64,000 bases of DNA, from contig NC_092355.1 of NCBI RefSeq assembly GCF_963676685.1, positions 72,445,176 through 72,509,175 of the forward strand, given 5' to 3'. Shown one piece after another: positions 1-10,844 of this stretch (position 1 is the first letter of the stretch; each line of letters opens with the position of its first letter). The notes beneath the pieces are model-generated. The model saw only the letters and a list, made by a program, of their open reading frames with translations, had not been told where the DNA came from and searched no databases. The stretch comes from Mytilus edulis. Lineage: Eukaryota; Mollusca; Bivalvia; Mytilida; Mytilidae. The position numbers and the translations under genes are program-made.

Positions 1-25
1 AGTAATCTTTTGTCTCTTTAATATA

Positions 26-422
26 TTAAGGATGTTTGCTACTCTGTTTAAAAATAACAAGCTTTTTAAAAGACTGTTATAAATTGAAAGTATATAAATA
101 AGGAAAATAAAAAAGCAGAAAAAAACGGAGGGTCCGTGTGCTTGTTTTCGAGATATAAGCCGTTGAAAATTTGGCGGGAAATAATTCTCTCTAGATTTTT
201 CTTTCACTTAACATTGGCACCTTTTTTGTTTAAAAAACTGAAAAATAACAAAGATTCCATAAGATTTTAAAATATGGCTTTTTAAATAATTTGTAATAAA
301 AAAAATGAAAAGAAAAGTAGTGGTTAGTGGGCAATTTTTTTTTAATGTTAATACATGGATAAAACCAGAGGATTCTGAAAATCTGACAAAAAATCAAAAA
401 GTAGAGGAGCAAACATCCTTAA
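26..422. mobile_element. TTAA-flanked TIR element (family T1), 397 bp
   Basis: The element starts at TTAAGGATGTTTGCTACTCT and ends with the near-exact inverse AGAGGAGCAAACATCCTTAA, so it has about 20-bp terminal inverted repeats with one mismatch and a TTAA at each boundary. Two related copies lie inside intron 3 of the eEF1A gene (about 25,197-25,600 inverted, about 25,690-25,990 direct). It has no coding capacity, so it is non-autonomous. TTAA targets are typical of piggyBac-like transposases; that assignment is inference. Confidence 0.7.
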
Positions 423-639
423 GGAATATTCTTGGTTCAAATATTCATTGGAGACAGATATCATGGGTTCGATTACAAGTTAGCATGTTGATGGTCCTTT
501 TCGGTTTTAAAGCAATTTATATAGGTTTAACGAAGTTTAGATTTTTTTTATTGTCGAAAAGACCGTACTTTGACCTAGGCCTATAATGATTTATTTTTAT
601 AGATTGTGACTGGGTCGGAGAGTTGTCTTATTGGCACTC

Positions 640-1760
640 ATATCACAACTTCTTATATCTGTTATCTAATGTTTAGCTCACCTGCCCAAAAAAGCCAAGA
701 GAGCTTTTTTCATCGCTTGGCGTCCGTCTTCCGTCGTGTTAATTTTTACAAAAATCCTCTCCTTTTAAATTATTTGGCAAAATTTAACCAAACTTGGCCT
801 AAATCATCCCTATGGTATATAGTTAAAAGCTATATCTGACGACCCCGCCCACAAACCAAGAGAACCGACATGGCTAAAAATAGAACATAGGGTGAAATGC
901 AGTTTTTAACTTATATCTTTGAAACTAAAGCATTTAGATCAAATCCGACATGGGGTGAAAATGTTCATCAGGTCAAGATCTATCTGTCCTTAATTGCCAG
1001 ACGCATTAAACAGTCGCTGTTGGGTTGCATTCCCTGAATTAATAATTTTAAGGAAATTATGCAGTTTATGGTTATTATCTTGAATATTTCAATAGATAAA
1101 CTGTAAACAACAAAGTCAATGTATTACAATTTTTCGTATTCTTTGTAATCTTTTACAAAAATTTGTCTCTGAAACTACTGAGACAAATTGAGCAAAACTT
1201 GGCATCAATCATCCTTATGGTATCTAGTTTTAAACTTATGACCGATTACCACGACTCCAACCAACATGACTTAAAATAGAACATAGAGGTAAAATGCAAG
1301 TTTTTTCTATTATTTTAAAAACCGTTGTAAATAGAGAAAATCTGAGAGGGCAAAAAGGTTTAGAATGTTGAAATCTACCTACTGTCTATTTACATCAAAA
1401 TTGTCAGCCGATTTCTTATAGGAGTTATTGCTCTTAAATGACAAATTTGCCTTTTTTGATGTATGCCTATTATCTTGAAAAACTATCATAGATAAAGAGA
1501 AATATCAACTGAAGTTGCAAAATATTCAGCAAGACATGTTCTACTGTGATGTTTACATTGTCGAAATCTTCAGCCTACTCCTTTGGAGAATTATTGACCT
1601 TTGGTGATGATTTTTACAATATTTTGCGTTCTTGCCTTTTTTCGTAAAATTTTTAATAGATAGATACATAGAAACTTCAATAGGCTAAACAAATATCAGT
1701 AAGACACAGTCTACAATTAAGACAATAAAGAGGTAATCGTCAGACTTACTTAAAAGTCAC
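640..1760 (+). repeat. Degenerate dispersed repeat, about two 400-bp units
   Basis: The motif TAAAAATAGAACATAG occurs at 875 and, slightly changed, at 1,272, each inside a longer similar stretch (disabled-looking GGTGAAATGCAG context), which gives a period near 400 bp. A copy on the other strand lies at about 21,230-21,470. No open reading frame spans it. This resembles a repeat common in bivalve genomes. Confidence 0.5.
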
Positions 1761-2393
1761 ATTTTGCTGATGAAGGTAGTAGACTGTCACTTTTATATTA
1801 ATGATTACACAGCCCATTTAGGTGGTACCCAACAATTTCACTAAAACTAATTTGGCTTGTTTAATTTTCATAAAATTTTAACAAAGTATTAACTTTGACC
1901 CTTTGACAAAAATATAAAAAATTCAAAAAATTTGAACCAACCAATTTATCAGAAAAATTACACTGGTTAAATAACAGTTTGACAAACACTTATTTTGATC
2001 ATTGAGAAGCTTAAAATTCCCTTAACAACACAATTATTAAAACGTTTAGCTGATTTAACAGAGTTATCTCCCTGTAGTGTTAGGTACCAACTTAATCAAT
2101 GATTTGTTTCACCTTCTTTTGTGTTTTGAGCATACACTAAAGCAGATAGAGAGAAACTAAAGATACCAAATGATCAGCAATACAAGATCAACAAAATAGA
2201 TTTTTTTTCCCATGAATTCTAATAGTGTCTTCAATGTCTTCAATGTTTGATAGTGTCATTTGTTGAATATGCACATATACCAAGGTGAGCGAAAGAGGAT
2301 CTTGAGATCTAGTTGCTTAAATTCATTGATAAATCAATACCTTAAACACTCTATCTTATCGTGAAACTATCAAATCGGTTTCGTTATAATTTT
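1761..2393. other. No recognisable feature
   Basis: AT-rich sequence without a supported gene, repeat structure or exon signal. Confidence 0.5.
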
Positions 2394-2459
2394 ACTAATG
2401 TCTTTTAGTGGTTTTATTCTATGCTTTTCTAGCGGTAACTTCCCTGGTGAACCTCCTTA

Positions 2460-2605
2460 CAAAACAGGAAAAGGAGGAGAGAAAATAACAGGAGAAGAAA
2501 AACCAACAGAAGGTGGAACCAACTGGTGGATGGGAAACAATAGGAGAAGGAAAACCAACAGGAGGATGGGAAACAATCGGATAAGAGAAAACAACAGGAG
2601 AAACT
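2460..2605 (+). repeat. Purine-rich imperfect tandem repeat
   Basis: Short degenerate units built from GGAGAA, AACCAACAGG and GGATGGGAAACAA repeat several times. The overlapping open frames are low-complexity by-products and are not called genes. Confidence 0.5.
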
Positions 2606-2649
2606 AATATTGTATGTTTGAATAGATGTAACTTATTTATTTTTATAGG

Positions 2650-2765
2650 AATCTTAGTGGTCAAGTGGTCTGAGTAGATCGTGGTAAGGGATTAGAGACT
2701 GTTGACATCGAGGTTGTGAGTAAAAAACCCGCTCGTGATTGGTGCATTCATTTGATCGAATAAAG
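2650..2765 (+). repeat. Possible tRNA-derived SINE fragment
   Basis: A tRNA-like stretch with an A-box-like GTGGTCTGAGTAGA and, 40 bp on, a degenerate B-box region is followed by ACCCGCTCGTGATTGGTGCATTC. The same tail words (GGTGCATTC after a B box) recur near 12,960. It does not fold as an intact tRNA. Confidence 0.35.
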
Positions 2766-3595
2766 CACACACATACATATCTTATGACAAAATATCTCGT
2801 GAAAAGGGATAAGTTTTTAATCAAATTTAATAAATATATAATATTGTGTATTGAACTACTATATCGGAAATCGAGTTTTATATATCAGATCTACATGTAT
2901 ACAACTTCTTGAGGAATGCCTCGTGTTATAACTGTATTTATCGGGCAAGGAAAATTATTTGAGTTTTAACTTTGATGCCCAATAGAGTTTTCTTTCTATT
3001 CCATTCATTGATTACATATATGTGTGTTTTTATGTATGTGTGTATGAAAGTTTGAATGTATGTTAATCTAAGTAACGTAATTTAATTTTTATTTTGTTTC
3101 ATTTTAGGAGAGTTTCTACTGAAGAAAAAGTCTTTTAATGATTATGCAGAATAAATAAGGACTGGATGAACATTAATTAATCATTACATAGAATAAATCT
3201 CCAAAACATTTATTGTTTATCTTATATCATTCTTTAAAACAGGTCAAACATGTCAAACGAACTTCTCACGGTTTTGGTGCAATAGTTTTTCTAAAAGAGA
3301 TTTAAAAAATATGATTGAAATATAGGCAAGAAACGGATAGATTCCTGAATTGTCTTCTTCAAACATTAGTTAATGTATTCGCTATTTTCCGAATTTCTTT
3401 GATCTTACTGGCTTCCTTTCTTAACGCAGTAGAGTGATATAAAAAATTATCACAAGGAACCAAGGACGCACGTGCCGTTGATAATGAAATTAACAACGTT
3501 GTCATAGGTAAAATAGCGATAATCAGATTATCATTGGTCATCTCAACTCGATTGCTTTTCTCGCTTTCAACTTACCGGCTCAAGCGAGATAATCA
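2766..3595. other. No supported gene; minor dispersed-repeat similarity
   Basis: A short part (2,885-2,960, TATACAACTTC and GAGGAA words) resembles 13,530-13,590. The remainder is AT-rich with no recognised feature. Confidence 0.4.
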
Positions 3596-3599
3596 ATCT

Positions 3600-3850
3600 C
3601 GTTGAGATGACCAACGATACTCTATAAGTAAAAACAAATAAGGTATAGACTTTTGAACAACCGTCATAATCCTGAATTGGTACAACATTTTTATATGTAG
3701 AAAATGGTGGATTTTGGTTTTAAAGCTAGCTAAATCTCTCACTTGTATGACGGTCGCATTAAATACTATTATATTGACTACGATGTGTGAACAAAACAAA
3801 CACATACCAGGTAAACATGTCAAAAATAGGGGTACAGCAGTCAACATAGT
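3600..3850 (-). mobile_element. 3' tail of an RT element, inverted copy
   Basis: The reverse complement matches the sequence downstream of the RT fragment at 4,216-4,626: GACTGCTGTA, TTTTGTTCACAC, ACAAGTGAGAG, CCACCATTTTCTACAT and CAATTCAGGATTATGAC occur in the same order. It therefore sits tail to tail with the element that follows. Confidence 0.6.
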
Positions 3851-4215
3851 GCTTTAATCTTAATTACTATAAAACAAACAAATATGTCACAAAGAAGCAA
3901 AAAATGTCATATAGACCAAGCATATTAGCAAAAACTAAAGACAAGAATACACAAAATTACCATATTACAATAACACAATGACGGGATGTATAAGTACAAT
4001 ATGGAAAATGAAAAATTCAAACAAACTATATTTTTATTGGAACACAGTTAAAGGCAATAATACAGTTCAGTGAAAGATTAAGTATTAAATTTCAGTAATA
4101 TAATCTTTTATGTGTGAATATCTGCTTGGCATTGAATTTGACACTTCAATCAGCTAAACAAACCAAATTGTTTTAGTTATCAAAATCAATTATACTATAT
4201 TTAACTATACATACA

Positions 4216-4626
4216 ATATTTTATGAACTAGAAATTAAAGAGACAACAGACACGGCTTCATCCGCCTCATCTTTAGACTTATTCCTCGAATTTGACATAC
4301 ACAGTCATCTCAGTACCAGAATCTATGACAAACGAGACGATTTTAAATTTGAAATTATCAATTTCCCCCACCTTATTAGCAATATACCAACTTCACCTGC
4401 ATATGGAATATACAATTCCCAACTTATTCGGTATTCAAGAGCTTGCAGCTCCTACTCAGACTTTGTAAAACGTCACCAGTGTCTGAGTAGAAAGTTGTTG
4501 AACCAGGGGTATGTCAAAGAACGTCTCGTCCTTATTCTAAAAAAGTTCATCGGAAGGTACCAAGAACTTGTTGATACATATTCCGTATCAACTTCACAAA
4601 TCATACACGATGGTCTTGAAGTATAG
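4216..4626 (+). pseudogene. Reverse-transcriptase element, C-terminal protein fragment
   Basis: An open stretch ends at TAG 4,624-4,626 and encodes the C-terminal part of a retroelement protein. It contains LDLFLEFDI, RIYDKRDDF, then INFPHLISNIPTSPAYGIY, SQLIRYSRACSSYSDFVKR and a final KFIGRYQELVDTYS. Related blocks (RIYDKRDDF-like, SPSYGVYISQLVRFAR) occur in the fragment at 51,658-52,257, so these are two lineages of one superfamily. The catalytic core lies upstream in an intact element and is absent here, so this is a 5'-truncated dead copy. The homology comes from recognised family motifs. The exact clade (non-LTR or Penelope-like) is not assigned. Confidence 0.7.
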
Positions 4627-4990
4627 ATTTTGCGTACTGACGTTGTTTATCATCTTAATAACGTGTTATAGTTATAGTGATTAACTCACTGTTGACTGCT
4701 GTATCCCTATTTTTGACATTTTTACCTATTATGTCTGTTTGTTTTGTTCACGCATCGTTGACAATGTAATGGAATTTGATGCGACTGTCATACAACATTT
4801 GTACAAGTGAGAGGTTTAGCTAGCTATAAAACCAGGTTCAATCCACCATTTTCTACATAAGAAAATGCCTGTACCAAGTCAGGAATATGACAGTTGTTAT
4901 CCATTCATTTGATGTGTTTGAACTTTTGATTTTGCCATTTGATTTAGGACTTTCCTTTTTGAATTTTCCTTGGAGTTCAGTATTTTTGTG
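4627..4990 (+). mobile_element. 3' untranslated tail of the RT element
   Basis: This follows the RT stop codon directly and carries GTGAGAGGTTTAGCTAGCTA, CCACCATTTTCTACATAAG and TGCCTGTACCAAGTCAGGA. The same order recurs at 3,600-3,850 (-), 5,765-5,860 (+) and 17,925-18,140 (+). Confidence 0.65.
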
Positions 4991-5044
4991 ATTTTACTTT
5001 TTATGGCAATATTCTTTAAAAAGCACAAAAACCTAAAAACAGAC

Positions 5045-5180
5045 TTACTTAGAAAGAATATAGTTACGACATTTATCAGGTCATTAAAGATGATATCTTA
5101 TAGCTTTAATATTGAATCACGTATAGCATTGTATAGGGTTTTTGCATCGAACATAAATACATTTATTCTATTAAATGTTA
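5045..5180 (+). pseudogene. Fragment of a second RT lineage, 3' end of its ORF
   Basis: The nucleotide words ATATAGTTACGA, TCAGGTCATTAAAGAT, TTTAATATTGA and TTTTTGCATCG match the last part of the RT frame at 52,165-52,257 (TCAGGTCATTAAAGATTGC, TTTAACATTGATTC, CTTTGCATCGGAAC). Only about 130 bp remain and the frame is not maintained to the matching stop. Confidence 0.5.
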
Positions 5181-5239
5181 TCACAGAGATATGTCTCGCG
5201 AATTTGTACTTTTCATTATGCAAATGTTTACATTAAGAT

Positions 5240-5700
5240 AGCAACACTTAACATGTTACCTAAGTTAGGCAAATATTCAAAGTCGATGAACCATGCCTGA
5301 GATACTTGGCTGAGCAATCTTCATGTAAATGAGATGTGCCAATGATAAAACAACTGCAAACAAAATATCATTGACTTATTATAAGTTTACTCTTTAAACA
5401 CACATAATTACAAACAGTAACTTGTAAACTTTGTAAACGTTTCAAAGACAATGAACCGTAAAGATGGGGTGGAGCTATATAACCTCTGTGGAAACAAAAA
5501 GTCAAATACATTTGCATACCAAATACCATTGACTTAACATTAACATTTCATCTTAAGGTGATCTAATCCCAAACTAATACATATAAACTAAGCAAAATCT
5601 TTAAAGTCAATAGACCATGACTGAAGGGACGGGCCATATATTATCCATGGAAATGAGATGTGCTAATGCTGATACAACTGAATAACAATTACCATTTTTC
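5240..5700 (+). repeat. Degenerate tandem repeat, about 170-bp unit, first part
   Basis: Units carry a recurring order of words: TGATCTAATC, AAACTAATACAT, AAAGTCAATAGACCATGACTG, CCATGGAAATGAGATGTGC and ATCATTGACTTA. The array resumes at 6,165 after an interruption by retroelement tail sequence. Confidence 0.55.
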
Positions 5701-5759
5701 CAATATGTTTTCCCTTTTATTTGTATTGTAGTCCTGTTATGTTGTTTTGTCATTTTAAT

Positions 5760-6120
5760 GTGATAACATGCCATAAAACCAGGTTCAACCCACCATTTTA
5801 TTCTTTCTGAAAAATGTCCTGTACCAAGTCAGGAATATGGCCATTGTTATATTATAGTTCGTTTCTGTGTGTGTTACATTTTAACGTTGTGTTTCTGTTG
5901 TGTCGTTTGTTTCCTCTTTTGTTTGAGTGTGAAATCACATTACTATCAGACATGAGACGGTAATTTCTATCCCAAATTCATGTATTTAGTTTTGATATTA
6001 TATTTTTTATTCTCATCGGATTTTTTCTAATGCTTAGTTCGTTTCTGTGTGTGTTACATTTTAATGTTGTGTCGTTGTTCTTCTCTTTTATTTAATGCGT
6101 TTCCCTATGTTTTAGTTTGT
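5760..6120 (+). mobile_element. RT-element tail inserted in the 170-bp tandem repeat
   Basis: It contains CCATAAAACCAGGTTCAACC and CCTGTACCAAGTCAGGAATA, as in the tail at 4,830-4,890, followed by TTCGTTTCTGTGTGTGTTAC, which occurs twice (about 5,858 and 6,037). The same tandem unit is present on both sides. Confidence 0.5.
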
Positions 6121-6164
6121 AACCCGGATTATTGTTTTTTCTATTTCGATCAGCGGTAAACTAC

Positions 6165-6440
6165 TGTTGCCTTTATCTACCACTAATGGTTCCCCTGAAA
6201 TGACCTAATCGCAAACTAATACATGTAAAGTAAGACAAACGTGCAAAGTCAATAGACTGTGACTTAGGGGGTGGAGTCAAATATATCCATGGAAATGAGA
6301 TATACCAATGTTTTTACAACTGCTTATCAAATATCATTGATCTACCACTAGTGGTTCCACATAAACTGACCTAATCACAATCTAATACATGTAAACCAAG
6401 CAAAAGTGTCAAAGTCAAAAGATCATGACTGAGGTTACAG
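6165..6440 (+). repeat. Degenerate tandem repeat, about 170-bp unit, second part
   Basis: CTACCACTAATGGTTCC and CTACCACTAGTGGTTCC mark two consecutive units. They carry the AAACTAATACATGTAAA and CATGGAAATGAGAT words of the 5,240-5,700 block. Confidence 0.55.
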
Positions 6441-6479
6441 AGCCAAATAATCGCCAACTAGATCTTTTTCATACGTTTA

Positions 6480-6806
6480 CTATTTTACATTGGCTAGAGG
6501 TATACAGGGAGGGTTGATATCTCATAAACATGTTTAACCCCGCCGCATTTTTGCGCCTGTCCCAAGTCAGGAGCCTCTGGCCTTTGTTAGTCTTGTATTA
6601 TTTTTAATTTTAGTTTCTTGTGTACAATTTGGAGTTTGGTATGGCGTTCATTATCACTGAACTAGTATATTTGTTTAGGGGTCGGTTGAAGAACGCCTCC
6701 GGTTTCGGGAATTTCTCGCTACATTGAAGACCTGTTGGTGACCTTCTGCTGTTGTCTTTTCTATGGTCGGGTTGTTGTCTCTTTGACACATTCCCCATTT
6801 CCATTC
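6480..6806 (+). repeat. SINE-like repeat B, copy 1
   Basis: The order is ACATTGGCTAGAGGTATA, GGGAGGGTTGATATC, TTTAACCCCGCCGCATTTTT, GCCTGTCCCAAGTCAGGAGC, then TCATTATCACTGAACTAGTA, TTCTCGCTACATTGAAGAC and TGGTCGGGTTGTTGTC. Much closer copies are at 51,377-51,657 and 52,613-52,893. Divergent or partial copies lie at 7,170-7,440, 13,650-13,745 (-), 19,376-19,565 (-) and 27,455-27,650 (-). Confidence 0.7.
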
Positions 6807-7450
6807 ACAATTGTACTAATAACATTGTGACGCCGCCGCCGTAGTCGTCGCCAACGCTGGAAACATCACACCAGAAACAAAAACCAGTTGTTTATATGAT
6901 ACCGTAGATGTTCTTCTCATATATTTTATGATGGTATGATACTAAACCCATAACGAGAGGGATTGTGCTTGATAATTATATGATGACGACAAAACTGTTC
7001 AATCAGTTTAATTGGGGTCTGTAGCTGGCATGTCAGTAACTGCTAGTAGTTCTTTGTTAATTCATGTATCATTGTTATTATATTTAGTTCATTTTGTTAC
7101 CTATTCTGACATCGGACTCGGAGTTCTTTAAAACAGATTTCACCTGTGCGTATTGCTGTGTGTTTGATTTTTCTATATTTGCTAAATATATGGGGAGGCT
7201 TGAGATTTTAAAAAAAATATGATTAACCAATCCGCATTGTTGTGCCTGTCCCAATTCAAGATCCTCTGGCATTTTGTGAGTAATTATAGTTTATTTATAT
7301 ATTTCGGAGATTAGTATGCCGTCCATTATCACTGAACTAGTACACAGTGTTGTATAGGGGCCGACTAAGGCACGCCTCCGGGTGCGGGATTTTCCTGCTG
7401 TATCGAAGACCCACTGGTGGCCTTTGGCTGTTTCGATTTATGACTTTTGA
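6807..7450 (+). repeat. RT-element 3' region plus a divergent repeat B
   Basis: GTTCTTCTCATATATTTTAT through CTGGCATGTCAGTAACTGC and GACATCGGACTCGGA matches the stretch after the RT stop at 52,290-52,560. A diverged repeat B follows (GTGCCTGTCCCAATTCAAGA, TCATTATCACTGAACTAGTA, GGGTGCGGGATTTTCCTGC). This same order, RT tail then repeat B, shows that repeat B is normally part of or attached to the RT element 3' region. Confidence 0.6.
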
Positions 7451-7800
7451 ACAGAGGTATACTACTGTTGCCTTTATTCATTTCCTCTTCCTAGATTGTT
7501 TTCATAATTGAGTCAAGGAAAGTAAAACTTTATTAGCGTCGTTCGTCATAGCACTATTCTAAAAAGAAATCATCAGAAACGCTACAACCAACACATTTGT
7601 TAGCCAATGAAATTATGAGAACGCGTGAAGGGCTTTATCCCCTAAAGGAACTCCCGTGAATGCAATAATACGATATATTAAAACTGCACTGGAATGGTGA
7701 TCCGATTCACAAATGATATGGGATAAGTTCCTTAACATGTTAAGTCGTAACTACAATCTCCTTCCCTTTTCACGAATGTGACATACCGAATTAGATTATT
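7451..7800. other. No recognisable feature
   Basis: No supported exon, RNA gene or repeat structure was seen. Confidence 0.4.
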
Positions 7801-7804
7801 TATC

Positions 7805-8055
7805 GAATGTATAATCACATGAGCAACACGCCGATTGCCAAATGTGGGGCAGGATCGGAGTGCTCTTTGTGTTTGTTAGAGTTTTTGTTGCTTAGTCTTT
7901 AGTGCTCATGTTGTGTCTTGTGTACTATTATTTGACTGTTTGTATTTTGTCTTTTTTAGCCATGGCGTTGTCATGGTTTGTTTTCGATCTATGAGTTTGA
8001 ATGTCCCGCTGGTATCTTTCGACGCTCTTTTCAAAATGAATGTTCAAGAATGTAT
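7805..8055 (+). mobile_element. RT-element tail, third type, copy 1
   Basis: The order is GAGCAACACGCCG, TGTGGGGCAGGATC, CATGTTGTGTCTTGTGTACT, TTTTTTAGCCATGGCGTTGT, ATGAGTTTGAATGTCCC and GGTATCTTTCG. Close relatives lie at 10,100-10,345 (+), 10,565-10,650 (-), 30,075-30,330 (-) and 50,690-50,860 (-). In the last of these it directly follows an RT protein fragment. Confidence 0.6.
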
Positions 8056-8199
8056 GAGTTTCGAATGCGAGCACCTTGGCAAAACAAAGACAGACAGACA
8101 AACAAACAAACAAAAACAAAACACATTAAACACGAATATTATATATCATTCTTAATAGGTCTTGTATACAAAGATTGTCAAAACCCCGAAATCAAATAT

Positions 8200-8279
8200 T
8201 ATACCTGTATAGATGGATAATCCTTCTGTAGAGGGATAATTTTATCCCTCCATGGAGATTATCCCTCTATAAAGGTATA
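8200..8279. mobile_element. 80-bp foldback hairpin
   Basis: TATACCTGTATAGATGGATAA at the left pairs with ATTATCCCTCTATAAAGGTATA at the right (few mismatches), and an inner GAGGGATAA/TTATCCCTC pair continues the stem. It is a small palindromic element with no coding capacity. Confidence 0.5.
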
Positions 8280-8339
8280 AACACCATATAGAGGGTTTGT
8301 TCCTAGCCTTCTAAGGACAATCTATTTGAAGATATGTGC

Positions 8340-9110
8340 GATAAGGATGATTGCCGTTATAATTATCATTGTTTTCTAATCACCTATCAGTATCACTAAA
8401 TGGATATACAAAAGAACTGAGTGTACGATACAGGACTAATAACTGGACACTTCAATGCTGAATTTATCCCAAAACGCCTGTCTACAGATTGACTGATCAT
8501 GATGAGCGAACCGGTTAAACCCCGCCTAGTCAAGGGAAATAAATTAAGTCACGCTAAAAAAAAAATTAAAATCAATAGAGTATTATCATGATTAATGTGA
8601 AAATTATTTTAGTGTATATTCGTCTTTATGCAAAAACAGGAAAACCGTTACATTTTAAAGAATAACATGAGAAAACGTTTTTTGTACGTTTTAACCTGTA
8701 AATAAATATTAATTAATTAATATGTATTAATGCTACAATTAGCAGTAACAGCTCGCTGACCATGCTCACTTATCATACATTAACAGCCCAACAGATATAG
8801 CTAGCCTTTATTTGTATACTATACAGATATTGCTGTAAAGCTCCTCTCAATGCCGTACTTTTATGTGTATTGCTGTTGACGAGTGTTGTATGAACTTTCA
8901 TGACATCAGAATGTGTACTGCAATTGCATTCGAATGACGTATTTCTCCGTTAGTAAATGTTTCAGTCTCCGATCCACTACCCACTTTCTGGTTATAGACA
9001 GACATGAACATCAGAATTATCTCCATTTCTACAGCGCCAATCTTCAAGTTCAAATCTTTAGTTGTGTAAATGTGTACTAGAGTTAATTGGTTGTAAAGGT
9101 TGAGTTTAGA
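8340..9110. other. No recognisable feature
   Basis: No exon, RNA gene or repeat structure that I can support. Confidence 0.4.
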
Positions 9111-9117
9111 TCACATA

Positions 9118-9219
9118 ACTTACACTACAAACTGGTCAGAGTCCATATTTGGAGATCGACCAGTAAGGTAAACAGTAAACTATGGTCTTTTCAGACTCTG
9201 AGCAGTTTGTAGTGTAAGT
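9118..9219. mobile_element. 102-bp inverted-repeat element with 26-bp arms
   Basis: The left arm at 9,118-9,143 (ACTTACACTACAAACTG, then GTCAGAGTC) and the right arm at 9,194-9,219 match in 25 of 26 positions as reverse complements. GATCA lies close outside both arms (9,109-9,113 and 9,220-9,224), compatible with a target duplication that includes a few extra bases. Confidence 0.6.
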
Positions 9220-9224
9220 GATCA

Positions 9225-10095
9225 AGTAGAAAAAAAGTGTCATCCAATTCGAAGAATTTCTTTTTCGTTGTATAATAATTTATTTTCGATTCCAAAACTG
9301 TGTGGAGAGGCATTGCCGCCAACATAATACTACGTTTTGATATCAAGGTAATAAAATTATGACAAACCTTTTGCAAGAAAAAAATGTGTTTTCTTCTATA
9401 GTTCATGTTGAACTGTTTTGCGGCTGTCTTAATTCAACTTTCTACTCCGATGTAGTAGTCAAAATAACTATTTATATCCGAGCAAGATTTTCCGGCAAAC
9501 GTTCAAGAAAAATCTGAAAAAAACCACAAAAACAGACAAATGTACTAGTATATAAAATATAACATAGAAAACTGACCGACACAATTTTTGTGTTAACTTT
9601 TGAAAACAATACAACTCCATAGCTCTTCGATCTAAGTTAATCAAATTTAATCCATAAAATAAAGTTTATAATGATCTATAATGTGTCCTCTAGGTTAATA
9701 CGATGCCAGCTCTATTACTTTAAGCAATTTGGTATTGGCATGACAGTATGGATAACGTTTACTTTAATTTTCCTTTTTAAAACTTAAATCTTTTAAAATA
9801 ACCAAATGTACCATCCTTCAAGCTTAGCTCTGATCCTTGTTAGAGTTTTGCAATGAATTAGACATTTTCGATTATCATGAGTTATAAAGGTACCTTAACG
9901 TTTCTAGACGATTTCGGATTTCAAAGATATAAGCCTCCATTAACTCTAAAAACAAATATAAGGTCGAAATATCATTTTCAATATTGATCCTTCTGATCGA
10001 TTCTTTATATACATTCGAGCAGAAACATTTTTACCGCGGTAGTTTTGGAACAATGTGAAACATCAACAAAAACGTATTAAAATTACAAAATGCGT
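9225..10095. other. No recognisable feature
   Basis: AT-rich; no supported exon or repeat. Confidence 0.4.
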
Positions 10096-10099
10096 TTGA

Positions 10100-10345
10100 A
10101 AACATAAGCAACACGGCGGGTGCCACATGTGGAGCAGGACCTGCTTACCCTTCCGGAGCATCCGAGATCACCCCTAGTTTTTAATGGGATTCTTGTTGCT
10201 TAGACTTTAGATTTTCATGTTGTGTCATGTGTACCATTACTTGTCTGTTTGTCTTTTTCAATTTTAGCCATGGTGTTGTCATTCTATTTTCGTTCTATGA
10301 GTTTGACTATCCCTCTGGCATCTTTCGTCCCTCCTTGAAAAGCAT
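10100..10345 (+). mobile_element. RT-element tail, third type, copy 2
   Basis: It carries GCAACACGGCGGGTGCC, GACCTGCTTACCCTTCCGGA, CATGTTGTGTCATGTGTACC, TTTTAGCCATGGTGTTGTCA and GGCATCTTTCG, in the same order as the copy at 7,805. The open frame over its 3' half is not a gene. Confidence 0.6.
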
Positions 10346-10564
10346 TTTTTTAAACGAATTAATGTCCATATGGCAATATAAGTATGAAAGCTTTAGAACA
10401 TATGTTACTGTTTACTATACTGTTATATTTCTTTTAAATAACAATATAAGTTATAAAATGAAAAACCTTAAACAATGAATAAATTGTGTTCCCTTTAATA
10501 TGCCATGTTTATATATTTTTGTTAATACCTTAATACTGCACTTTTATTACGTTCGTAAATTACC

Positions 10565-10650
10565 TGATAAAAGATGCCAAAGGGATAGAACGAAAATGAA
10601 ATGACAACACCATGGCTAAAAATTGAAAAAGACAAATAGACAAATAAATT
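10565..10650 (-). mobile_element. Inverted partial copy of the same RT tail
   Basis: The reverse complement contains TTTAGCCATGGTGTTGTCAT and the bases that follow, matching 10,262-10,330. The two copies form an inverted repeat about 220 bp apart. Confidence 0.55.
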
Positions 10651-10744
10651 ACCTGATAAATTTGGATGATAGAAAAATATAGCATGATTATATGTCTAAC
10701 ATATCGTACACCCTGTCACAACACATTTTCTTTTAATGTTACAG

Positions 10745-10833
10745 AAATAGTTGGTGGCATTCACCAATGGGAAAAGGAGAAAAGTGACTGGCTGTTGGAT
10801 TCAAAATGTAGTTCATGTGGTCATTATACACAG
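10745..10833 (+). CDS. Single exon of a CAP/SCP-domain protein
   Basis: A good acceptor (TTTCTTTTAATGTTACAG) precedes and a donor (CACAG, then GTATTT) follows an 89-bp exon in one open frame, starting with two bases of a split codon and ending in phase 0. It encodes IVGGIHQWEKEKSDWLLDS, then KCSSCGHYTQ. The pattern of W, E and acidic residues followed by CGHYTQ is the conserved CAP-domain signature (CRISP, GLIPR, PI16 and venom-allergen relatives), where the next exon usually begins with VVW. CAP proteins are usually secreted. I found no convincing flanking CAP exon in the window, so this is either part of a gene with long introns or an orphan exon. A TIR element begins 11 bp past the exon. 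Confidence 0.5.
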
Positions 10834-10844
10834 GTATTTTATGT

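Noticed and set aside
2650..2765. Functional tRNA gene
   Set aside because: The A- and B-box-like words are degenerate, no cloverleaf can be drawn, and the downstream sequence is SINE-like.
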